This document shows, piece after piece, positions 16,010 through 23,417 of a DNA stretch of 64,000 nt. This DNA comes from Kribbella catacumbae DSM 19601. Lineage in GTDB: Bacteria > Actinomycetota > Actinomycetes > Propionibacteriales > Kribbellaceae. The notes beneath the pieces were generated by a model, which was given only the letters and a program-made list of their open reading frames with translations, was not told where the DNA came from and made no database searches. The stretch is taken from positions 160 through 64,159 of the forward strand of contig NZ_AQUZ01000002.1 of the NCBI RefSeq assembly GCF_000372465.1, in the 5' to 3' direction. Made by a program: the position numbers and the translations under genes. Every line of letters begins with the position of its first letter. Position 1 is the stretch's first letter.

Positions 16010-16153
16010 TCAGTCAGGTGGACCGCCGTACGTCGGGCTCAGGCTCGCCGCGAGCTGGCGCGAATCGGCATACTGGTGCACGGATCGCAGGCAAGCAGGC
16101 GCGGCGTTGCGCTCTTCGCGCCACGCCATCCTGAACTCTTGCTTGCCGGTCAC
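16010..16153 (-). CDS. 47-aa leader ORF of the tRNA array, function unknown
   Basis: 47 codons from GTG 16153 (AGGAGAGCACC directly upstream, good spacing) to TGA at 16010. The product begins MTGKQEFRMAWREERN and ends SPTYGGPPD. It is amphipathic and Arg-rich in the first half, with one Cys. I recognise no family. It is the promoter-proximal reading frame of the minus-strand array and has its own terminator, so it may be a leader peptide that controls read-through (inference). Confidence 0.55.
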   Translation of the reverse strand: MTGKQEFRMAWREERNAAPACLRSVHQYADSRQLAASLSPTYGGPPD

Positions 16154-16188
16154 GGTGCTCTCCTAGTCTGTTGGTCCTTGCGGGGATT

Positions 16189-16218
16189 AGTTTCTCCCGC
16201 GGCCGTTGCCTAAGTCAA
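16189..16218 (-). promoter_or_regulatory. candidate promoter of the tRNA/rtcB array
   Basis: On the minus strand TTGACT (16213-16218) is followed after 18 bp by GAAACT (16189-16194). It lies 36 bp before the GTG of the 47-aa ORF. The surrounding 16160-16330 segment is unusually AT-rich for this window, as expected of a promoter. It is divergent from the NUDIX gene. Confidence 0.5.
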
Positions 16219-16333
16219 TGCATTTCCCGAAACTTCTATTCCCCGGCATTTCTGCCGGCTCGCTCGTACGCCGGTACGACGGTGCCGCCCGCCCGCTGGT
16301 TCCGCCCTTTCCGGCCGATGCGAAGATGGCGGA

Positions 16334-16729
16334 ATGATCGACAAGGTGGCCTGGATCGAGCTCGCCGACGGCCGTGTGCTCAGCACGAGATCCAAGGGCA
16401 AGGACACGTACTACCTCCCCGGTGGCAAGCGCGAGCCCGGCGAGTCCGACGTCGAGACGCTGGTGCGCGAGATCTCCGAGGAACTGTCCGCCCAGCTCGA
16501 CCCGGCGACCGCAGTACACCTCGGCACCTTCGAGGCACAGGCCCACGGCCAGCCGCCCGGCGTCACCGTCCGCATGACCTGCTACACCGCCCAGTACTCC
16601 GGTACGCTCGCCGCCGCCAGCGAGATCGCCGAAATCGTCTGGCTCTCAGCCACCGACACCGCCCGGATCGCCCCCGTGGACCACCTGATCTTCGCCCACC
16701 TCCAAGCCGCCGGCCTCCTCCACCCCTGA
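16334..16729 (+). CDS. NUDIX hydrolase
   Basis: 131 aa, a typical single NUDIX domain. The box reads GGKREPGESDVETLVREISEEL (residues about 30-51), matching Gx5Ex7REUxEExxU except that the final Gly is replaced. NUDIX enzymes cleave nucleoside diphosphates linked to another group. Substrate cannot be inferred. GAAGATGGCGGA precedes the ATG. It stands alone between the tRNA array promoter and tRNA-Thr. Confidence 0.88.
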   Translation: MIDKVAWIELADGRVLSTRSKGKDTYYLPGGKREPGESDVETLVREISEELSAQLDPATAVHLGTFEAQAHGQPPGVTVRMTCYTAQYSGTLAAASEIAEIVWLSATDTARIAPVDHLIFAHLQAAGLLHP

Positions 16730-16799
16730 CCCGCCCCGGTATCCGATTCGGAATCAGCCCGCCCTCCCGCTACACTCTTGCAGCGGCCCTAGGGCCACC

Positions 16800-16875
16800 G
16801 CCGCCTTAGCTCAGTCGGCAGAGCGTCTCACTCGTAATGAGAAGGTCATCGGTTCGATTCCGATAGGCGGCTCCA
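16800..16875 (+). tRNA. tRNA-Thr(CGT)
   Basis: Canonical cloverleaf: acceptor GCCGCCT/AGGCGGC, D arm GCTC...GAGC, anticodon arm TCTCA-CTCGTAA-TGAGA (anticodon CGT), T arm ATCGG-TTCGATT-CCGAT, discriminator T, and an encoded CCA (16873-16875). In quality and CCA it differs clearly from the array tRNAs to its left. It marks the left border of the 16-kb island. Confidence 0.95.
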
Positions 16876-16877
16876 CC

Positions 16878-16921
16878 AAGGCCCCTCTGACCAGGCAAAA
16901 CGCCTGAATCGGAGGGGCCTT
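16878..16921 (+). terminator. tRNA-Thr terminator
   Basis: AAGGCCCCTC (16878-16887) pairs with GAGGGGCCTT (16912-16921), with inner AGGC/GCCT. The ascending arm GGCCCCTCTGACCAGG is almost the same as that of the terminator at 32954-32995. Confidence 0.8.
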
Positions 16922-16943
16922 CCCCATGTCCTGGGCGCGGCAG

Positions 16944-16964
16944 GTACGCACAAAAGTACGCACA
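16944..16964. repeat. tandem GTACGCACA repeats downstream of tRNA-Thr
   Basis: GTACGCACA occurs twice (16944-16952 and 16956-16964) separated by AAA. Short repeats of this kind just past a tRNA can be recombinase arm sites, but no integrase gene is visible nearby. From here to 18100 I see no convincing gene on either strand. The open frames there are Arg/Ser/Pro-rich shadows, so this 1.2 kb is probably decayed island DNA. Confidence 0.4.
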
Positions 16965-18100
16965 GTCTCCGAAACGGGTACGTGTGGCCTGGTGGAACGC
17001 GGAGCTGAGGGCGTCCTGGCGTCCGTCCAGGGCCGGGTCCGGCGAGGAGCGACCGGTGCCGGACAGCTTCGGGAACGGCGCATCTCGGGCTTCCCTGGAG
17101 GCCTCGCTGAGAGGGGATGGAAAGCGACTCGACGCGGTTCGGCCTGGTAGCAACTCCGCTGGTCAGGCAAGGGTCATGCGGTGGGCAGTTGCGGTAGCAG
17201 GTCCCCTCAGTTGGTGAGTCTCGCACGCGCGTGCCGCCTGCGGATCTGCCGCCGGGGGCCTGGCACGGCAGTTGCTGCTCCTCGTAGCTGCTGGGCGTGT
17301 CTGGACCCGGATGGCGCGGTACGGCGTGAGCAGGTGGTCGGCCTGGTGGATGTCTCTTGTTTCGGAGTTGACGAGCGGCCGTGGCTCGTTCCGGCAAGTC
17401 GGGCAGGGACCGGATTTGGCGGCCCGGCAGCTGTGAACCGATCGATAGCGCCGGCTGTCGACGGCGACGAGACAGGCGAGGTGAAGCCGTCGGTGGGACC
17501 GGACAGGGACCCGTGTCAGTCCTGGTCCTGGGGTGGTCTCGTGCTAGACGCTGGGCGGACCCCGCACTGACCATTCGAAGCCGCCGCGGAACAGCGTACG
17601 AGCATCAGAATCGTCGGTGGTCCCGGAATGACCCGCCAGCGGCCATTTGGAGAGCCGAGGGAAGCCGTCAGCAAGACCGCGCAGAGCCCAGGACCAGTCC
17701 TGGTCCTCACGTGGTCTCGCGGGAGACCTTGAGGAGACCCGGCAAGCTACACCTCGAGCCGCAGCGGTACTGCTTACCGCGCCCAGATCCCCCGATGCAT
17801 CAGTCAGGTCGACCTGCCAGCAAAGACGGCCGCGCTTGTGCCATACCCAGCGTCGCAGGTCATTAGATCGACTGCTGTACGGCCTGATGGCTGTTGCAGG
17901 TTTCGCCGCAGCTTGGATCGGCTGCGCTCGGCAATCGATGCTGCGACATACACGGCCGAGCAGGGCACGACGCGATGTAGAGCGTCCTGCGCGGACCTGG
18001 CCAGGGATGGGCGCCGTCTATCCGGCCGACCGTGACGGCCGTGACTCGCTCAGCTCGACACTCAGCTACTGGCCGCGCCTGCGTCTGACCTTGGTCGCCT

Positions 18101-18253
18101 GCTGCTGGACTGCGCCTTTTGTGTATGTGTTCACCTCACTGAGCACATGCACGATGCAGTCCAGCAGCGTCAGGCCAACGAGGAGAACTCGTTGCCAGCA
18201 GCCCCGGACGACCCTGGGGGATTGTCGACGGGTGCCGCGTATCAGGGAGAGGA
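18101..18253. repeat. structured direct repeat, copy A (left flank of defence segment)
   Basis: The element starts with GCTGCTGGACTGC (18101-18113), whose reverse complement is at 18156-18168. Then come a short hairpin AACGAG-GAGAA-CTCGTT (18177-18193), CCCCGGAC, GGGGGATTGTCGACGGGTGC and GGGAGAG. Copy B at 31485-31642 has the same order, orientation and spacing, with about 90% identity in the last 70 bp and compensating changes in the first stem. No reading frame is shared, so an RNA structure or recombination end is more likely than a gene. Confidence 0.75.
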
Positions 18254-18407
18254 GGAGCTCTTCCTAATAGACCAAGTTAGTCCAGACCGTTGTGTCGAAC
18301 GAGTGAATTGCACCTTGTTGCAGGCGGCAACTTGCAACTGGTGCCGTGGCGTCCGACCGGGAGCGGTCGAAGCCGGCCGCAGGTCGCGTTACGACCAGGC
18401 TCGGCTG

Positions 18408-19181
18408 TCATTGTGCGGGGGGATCCTGCAGGGCGGCGAGCAGGGTGTGGGGTGTCCAGATGGGTTGTGCTCCGGGCCGGCCGGCGAGGTAGTCCGCGGC
18501 GCGAGCCAGTGTCCAGCCGTGGGCGTCGCACAAACCGGAGGCCAGCCTGGCGAGGTAGGCCGTTGACGGGGCCAGGGGTGCGACATCGGCTGCGGTCCAA
18601 GGGGCGGTGAAGGTGAGGACGGGGTGGCCGTCGAGGTCGCCGGTGTGCAGCAAGGTTTCGTAGCGGCCTGGGCCGAGCTGGGTTCTGCCGGTGGCCAGGA
18701 CCATGGTGAGGTCGAGATCGTCGCCAGGCTCGCGGTACATCTCCTGGGCGACGATGTCGGCGAACTGGCTGCTGGTGATCAGATATGCACGCGCCGGTGC
18801 GGAGCCCGGTAGCGCGGGATCGTAGAAGGCTCGGCCACCGCCCCAGACCTGAGACTCGGTCGCGAAGTAGATCCCGCCAGGTAACGAGTGTCCGCGCGTC
18901 GCGGCCGCGGCGCGCGGATCCCGGCACCCGGGGTAGGCCCGGGAGCCGCCCTCGGGGGTACCGCCCGCCAGATAGCAGCCGAACCGGCTGGCGTTCATGT
19001 TCGATCCGTAACTGACGTACCAGACCCGCTCCGGCCGGGAGGCAGTGAGACGACCCGCTCGGTGAATGGCGGCCTCATTCTTGCGGAGGACGCGGCGCTC
19101 CTGGACCTCCTTGGCGGCCCGACCGTGACCGTCCAAGTCGGTCCCCGCCTGCTCGCCGTCGTTCTTGTCACTGGCCCCCAT
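18408..19181 (-). CDS. gamma-glutamylcyclotransferase/AIG2-like protein
   Basis: 257 aa from ATG 19181 (CACTGGAGCTC upstream). A longer frame exists but its extra 99 residues overlap the ligase relic. Residues about 55-65 read VWYVSYGSNMNASRF, the YGSN phosphate loop of the gamma-glutamylcyclotransferase fold. GGIYFATESQVWGGGRAFYDP and EMYREPGDDLDL follow. In this fold a Glu serves as general base. A Glu is available in EMYREPG, but I cannot confirm the alignment. Lys/Asp/Glu-rich residues 1-60 may be a flexible lead. It lies inside the segment bounded by the two direct repeats. It is transcribed away from the defence genes, so membership in the system is uncertain. Confidence 0.7.
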   Translation of the reverse strand: MGASDKNDGEQAGTDLDGHGRAAKEVQERRVLRKNEAAIHRAGRLTASRPERVWYVSYGSNMNASRFGCYLAGGTPEGGSRAYPGCRDPRAAAATRGHSLPGGIYFATESQVWGGGRAFYDPALPGSAPARAYLITSSQFADIVAQEMYREPGDDLDLTMVLATGRTQLGPGRYETLLHTGDLDGHPVLTFTAPWTAADVAPLAPSTAYLARLASGLCDAHGWTLARAADYLAGRPGAQPIWTPHTLLAALQDPPAQ

Positions 19182-19297
19182 GAGCTCCAGTGTGAGCCAT
19201 CCCGTAGGCGATGCGATGGCGGCCAGACAGAACACGGCGCGGCGGCTACTGATCTCAACGATTAAGGGGAGCACAGATGCTGAGCCGGCAGCCCGGG

Positions 19298-19620
19298 CTA
19301 GGGCAACTGACGACGGCGCCGATTGATGACATCGACATCGGTGCAATCTACCGCCAGGATGTCGAACACCTTGAAGGACGCCGGCCGGGTCGCTACTAGC
19401 TGGGTCAACTCGGCCGCGGCCGAGTTGACGTTGCGCTGCTGGAGCGCGTCGAAGTCCATCCGCCCCAGCCCACACCAAAAGGTCGCCGTCGAGCTCTCAG
19501 TCAACGCCGACCTGGCGAGTCAAGGCCTCGGCAATGTCGGGAAACTTCGCGCTGAATTCCTTGCCGTTGCACGACCACAGCGCAGCCTTCCCACCGGTCA
19601 TGACAGCGCCAGCGTTGCTA
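19298..19620 (-). pseudogene. remnant of an ATP-dependent DNA ligase
   Basis: Across shifting minus-strand frames one can read a TGGKAALWSCNGKEFSAKFP-like stretch, then ELDGDLLVW, then GRMDFDALQQRN and FKVFDILAVDCTDV. These are in the order of the LWSRNG, LDGELVVW, DFDALQRR and VFDLLA blocks of LigC/LigD-type ATP-dependent ligases. Stops and frameshifts interrupt it and both ends are missing, so it is a decayed gene. The region 19182-19297 and 19621-19811 holds nothing else I can name. Confidence 0.6.
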
Positions 19621-19811
19621 GTCTCATTTCAACTTATACCGCGAGCCACCTGCCCTGACGAACCTAGAAGCATCGAGCGACACCACCGCATCCTCGCCGA
19701 CGAACTCACCTGCGCGGCGCCCAAGTTGAACATCCACGCGAACCACCACCGTCACCAACGTCACGGCCAGCATCGATGAGTTGCCCGGCCCGACAATTTC
19801 GGCGGGGCACC

Positions 19812-19840
19812 TTGAAACTGTCGGTGTGTCCGAGTAACGT
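19812..19840 (+). promoter_or_regulatory. promoter of the defence cassette
   Basis: TTGAAA (19812-19817), 17-bp spacer, TAACGT (19835-19840). The start codon is 31 bp downstream, with AGGAGG at 19857-19862. It is the best sigma-70-like promoter in the window by eye and suggests that the four following genes form one transcript. Confidence 0.65.
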
Positions 19841-19870
19841 TCGCAGGCTGTCAATCAGGAGGTTTCGCGC

Positions 19871-22800
19871 GTGCTGCTCGAGGAGCTCAAGCCGGGTCTG
19901 CGGATCGATGGGCTGATCCCGGCGCAGGTCATCACGGTCATTGCCGTGCAGTGGCATGGGGTGGGGGCGCTGGAGCTGACCTATAAGACGGCGGCTGGCG
20001 GCCTAGGTCAGCAGGTCGTCTTCCGTGAAGATGAAGCCACGCTTGCGGTTGCCCAAAGCGGCAGCCGAGCTTTCGACGCGAGTGCCAACGACTTCAAGCT
20101 TGTCGCCGAGGCTCAGCGGATCTCAATGGCGGGGTTGTTCGACCCGATGCTTGCGGTCGCCACGAGCGACGTCCAGCCGCTTCCACACCAGATCCGGGCC
20201 GTGTACGGCGAGCTTCTCCCGCGCACGCCCCTTAGGTTCTTGCTCGCCGACGACCCTGGCGCCGGCAAGACGATTATGGCGGGGCTCTACATCAAGGAAC
20301 TGCTGCTTCGTGATGACGTGAAGCAGTGCCTCATCATCGCTCCTGGTGGCTTGGTCGAGCAGTGGCAGGACGAGCTCTTCTTCAAGTTCGGGGTCCGATT
20401 CGATCTGCTCACCAACCAGCTGATCGATGCCCAGGCCAACTCCAACGTCTTCGAGAACTATCCGCTCCTGATCGCGCGCATGGACCAGCTCTCCCGCAGC
20501 GAGCAACTCCAGGCCCAGCTCAAGGAGACCGAGTGGGATCTGATCGTCGTTGATGAGGCGCACCGCATGGGTGCGCACTACTTTGGCGGCGAACTGCGCA
20601 AGACGAAGCGCTTCCAGCTCGGGGAGATGCTCGGTCAGATCACGCGGCACCTCCTTCTTATGACGGCCACACCCCACTCGGGCAAGGAAGAGGACTTTCA
20701 GCTCTTCCTCACGCTGCTGGACCGCGACCGGTTCGAGGGCAAGCAGAAGAAGAGCGCAGACGTCAGCGGCATCATGCGGCGGATGGTCAAGGAAGACCTC
20801 CTGACCTTCGAAGGCAAGAAGCTCTTCCCCGAGCGCATTGCCCAGACCGTTCCCTACGAGCTGAGCGCTATCGAGTACAACCTGTACGAGGACGTCACGC
20901 ACTACGTCCGTGAGGGTATGAACCGAGCCGAGCGGATCGGCGGTAAACGGAAGAACACGGTCGGCTTCGCACTCACCGTCCTGCAGCGCCGCCTCGCCTC
21001 CAGTCCCGAGGCGATCTACAAGAGCCTCGTGCGCCGAACCGAGCGGTTGGAGCGCAAGAAGCAGGAGATTCTCAATGGCACCTACCGCGAGGCCGAACCG
21101 AGCGTCGACCTTGCTGACTTGGATAACGACGACTTCAACGCCGAAGAGATAGAAGAGATCGAAGAAGAGTTGCTCGATGCCGCGACCGCAGCGCGGACGG
21201 TCGAAGAACTTAATGCGGAGCTCATCGAGCTTGGGGAGTTGGTCAATACCGCGCGGCTGGTTCGCCAGGCCGGCACCGACCGCAAGTGGACTGAGTTGTC
21301 GAACATCCTTCAGGACAACGCACTGATCACCGACGCGAACGGCTGGCCGCGGAAGTTCATCATCTTCACCGAGCATCGCGACACCCTCGACTACCTGCGG
21401 GCCAAGATCGGATCCCTCATCGGCAAGCCTGACGCGGTGCGGGCGATTCATGGAGGCGTGCGCCGCGCCGAGCGCCGGCAGATCACTGAGGAGTTCACCA
21501 AGAATCGCGACTGCCAGATCCTGCTGGCCACGGACGCGGCCGGTGAAGGCCTGAACTTGCAGGCAGCCCACCTGATGGTCAACTACGACCTCCCTTGGAA
21601 TCCCAACCGAATCGAGCAACGGTTCGGGCGCGTTCACCGCATCGGGCAGGAGGAGGTCTGCCGCCTTTGGAACCTCGTCGCCTCCAACACCCGCGAAGGC
21701 GAGGTCTTCACCCGCCTTCTGGAGAAGCTCGACCAGATGCGAGAGACCTACGGCGGCAAGGTCTTCGACGTCCTCGGCGAGGCCTTCAGTGAGACCCCAC
21801 TGCGCAACCTTCTCCTCGAGGCTATCCAGTACGGCGAACGCGCCGACGTGAAGGCGAAGATGCATGAGGTCATCGACTCGACCGTCGGAGACGGCCTCAA
21901 GGGTCTCCTTGACGAGCGGGCACTCGCCTCGGAGCACCTCGCCGACGCCGACCTGCGGACCCTTCGGGCTGCGATGGATGAAGCGCGCGCTCGCCGCCTC
22001 CAGCCGCACTACATCGAACTCGCCTTCAAGGCGGCGTTCACGAAGCTCGGAGGTCGAATCGTCAAACGGGAGCAGGGGCGGTACGAGATCGCGAACGTGC
22101 CTCAGCACATCCGGTCTGCGGGTACAGGCCCCATCGCCACAAAGTACGACCGGGTCACCTTCGACCTCAGCCACGTGCAGCCTGGCGAGCTGAGCCGCGC
22201 CGATCTGCTTGCTCCGGGGCACCCCCTGCACGACGCAGTCATGGCGGAGGCCATCCGTAACTTCGGCGGTGCCCTCAACCAGGGAACGGTCCTCGTCTCG
22301 GCCACGCTCGACGAGCCTCAACTCCTCGTTGGTGTCGTCGAGGAAGTTGCCGACGCGACCAGCAACTCAGTCGCGCGCCGCTTCGGTTACGCCTTTGTCG
22401 ACCACTTCGGCAAAGTCACCGCAGCCGGTCCCGCGCCATACCTCGATTGCGTCGCAGCACCGGCAGGGCCTGCAGCCGACGCCGTTCGCGAGCTTGGCTG
22501 GCTTGCGGACGCCGAGGACAAGGCCGTGAGCTGGATCATCGCCAATCATCTCCCCGAGTACCTCGCGGAGATTCAGCTACGTCGGCTGGCCGAACTGAGC
22601 AAGGCCCGCGACCTGGTCACCAAGCGCCTCAGTTCGGAGAGCGAGCGCCTCCTGCTCGACGCGGCCGTTGCGTCGGAGAAGGAACAGAACGGCGAGAAGG
22701 CAAGGGAGTCGTCGGACAGCCTGAACCGCAAGGCAGTCGAGCTGGACTCACGGCTGCGAAAGCGACTGGCGCTACTCGACCAGCAGCAGCTCATGTCTAC

Positions 22801-23281
22801 CAAGCCGCCGCACATCGTGACCGCAGCGCTTGTGCTGCCGATCGGCATGCTAGAAGGGCAGATCCCGACTACCGCGCCGATCCACGCCAAGGAGACGAAG
22901 GAGGTCGAGCGCCGCGGCGTCGACCTGGTGATGTCCCGCGAGCGCGAGCTCAATCGGAAGCCCGTAGAGCAGGCCTTCAACAACCCCGGTTTCGACATTC
23001 TGTCCACCGACGCGAAGGGGGACTCTTACCGGATCGAGGTCAAAGCCCGGATCGATGGTGCTGACGACTTCTTCGTGACTCACAACGAGGTGATGACCGG
23101 AAAGAACGCGGTCCCGCGGTACCGACTCGCACTCGTGAAGGTCGATCCCAGAGGTAGCCAGCACGACGAAGTCAGGTACCTCGACGATCCGTTCGCCACC
23201 ACTGACCTTGGCGACTTCGAGGCCACCGGCATACGCGGCGACTGGGCCAAGACCTGGGCGAAGGGCAGGTCGCCGTTCTGA
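19871..23281 (+). CDS. SNF2-family helicase with C-terminal DUF3883 (DrmD-like)
   Basis: 1136 aa. GTG 19871 is eight bases after AGGAGG. Helicase domain 1: DDPGAGKT Walker A (about 127-134), DEAH (228-231), LLLMTATPH (261-269). Domain 2: ATDAAGEGLNLQAAHLMVNY and RIEQRFGRVHRIGQ (about 554-597). An acidic helical insert occupies about 400-470. The C-terminus (about 1030-1120) has the GFDILS ... YRIEVKAR ... VMTGK ... YRLALVKV pattern of DUF3883, a nuclease-like fold. This arrangement is that of DrmD of class 1 DISARM and related helicases. It would scan or remodel invading DNA in the cytoplasm. The methylase follows after 136 bp. Confidence 0.9.
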   Translation: MLLEELKPGLRIDGLIPAQVITVIAVQWHGVGALELTYKTAAGGLGQQVVFREDEATLAVAQSGSRAFDASANDFKLVAEAQRISMAGLFDPMLAVATSDVQPLPHQIRAVYGELLPRTPLRFLLADDPGAGKTIMAGLYIKELLLRDDVKQCLIIAPGGLVEQWQDELFFKFGVRFDLLTNQLIDAQANSNVFENYPLLIARMDQLSRSEQLQAQLKETEWDLIVVDEAHRMGAHYFGGELRKTKRFQLGEMLGQITRHLLLMTATPHSGKEEDFQLFLTLLDRDRFEGKQKKSADVSGIMRRMVKEDLLTFEGKKLFPERIAQTVPYELSAIEYNLYEDVTHYVREGMNRAERIGGKRKNTVGFALTVLQRRLASSPEAIYKSLVRRTERLERKKQEILNGTYREAEPSVDLADLDNDDFNAEEIEEIEEELLDAATAARTVEELNAELIELGELVNTARLVRQAGTDRKWTELSNILQDNALITDANGWPRKFIIFTEHRDTLDYLRAKIGSLIGKPDAVRAIHGGVRRAERRQITEEFTKNRDCQILLATDAAGEGLNLQAAHLMVNYDLPWNPNRIEQRFGRVHRIGQEEVCRLWNLVASNTREGEVFTRLLEKLDQMRETYGGKVFDVLGEAFSETPLRNLLLEAIQYGERADVKAKMHEVIDSTVGDGLKGLLDERALASEHLADADLRTLRAAMDEARARRLQPHYIELAFKAAFTKLGGRIVKREQGRYEIANVPQHIRSAGTGPIATKYDRVTFDLSHVQPGELSRADLLAPGHPLHDAVMAEAIRNFGGALNQGTVLVSATLDEPQLLVGVVEEVADATSNSVARRFGYAFVDHFGKVTAAGPAPYLDCVAAPAGPAADAVRELGWLADAEDKAVSWIIANHLPEYLAEIQLRRLAELSKARDLVTKRLSSESERLLLDAAVASEKEQNGEKARESSDSLNRKAVELDSRLRKRLALLDQQQLMSTKPPHIVTAALVLPIGMLEGQIPTTAPIHAKETKEVERRGVDLVMSRERELNRKPVEQAFNNPGFDILSTDAKGDSYRIEVKARIDGADDFFVTHNEVMTGKNAVPRYRLALVKVDPRGSQHDEVRYLDDPFATTDLGDFEATGIRGDWAKTWAKGRSPF

Positions 23282-23417
23282 TGGTCGAGGGCCCCACGAA
23301 TCACTCGAGTTCCATCCAAAAGCGTCGGGCCTCCACAGATAAGTTCATGCACACATCACCTGTCGCATCAGCGGCGGGGTTCGCCCGTCATCTCGGGCAC
23401 GGAGGGTCGAGGAACTA

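Noticed and set aside
16900..18400. Several open frames of 100-240 codons downstream of tRNA-Thr
   Set aside because: Arg/Ser/Pro-rich with no motif, no consistent strand and no good ribosome sites. Treated as gene-poor decayed island DNA.
20123..22321. 732-codon minus-strand frame inside the SNF2 helicase gene
   Set aside because: The plus strand carries complete helicase motifs. The antisense frame lacks a ribosome site and recognisable domains.
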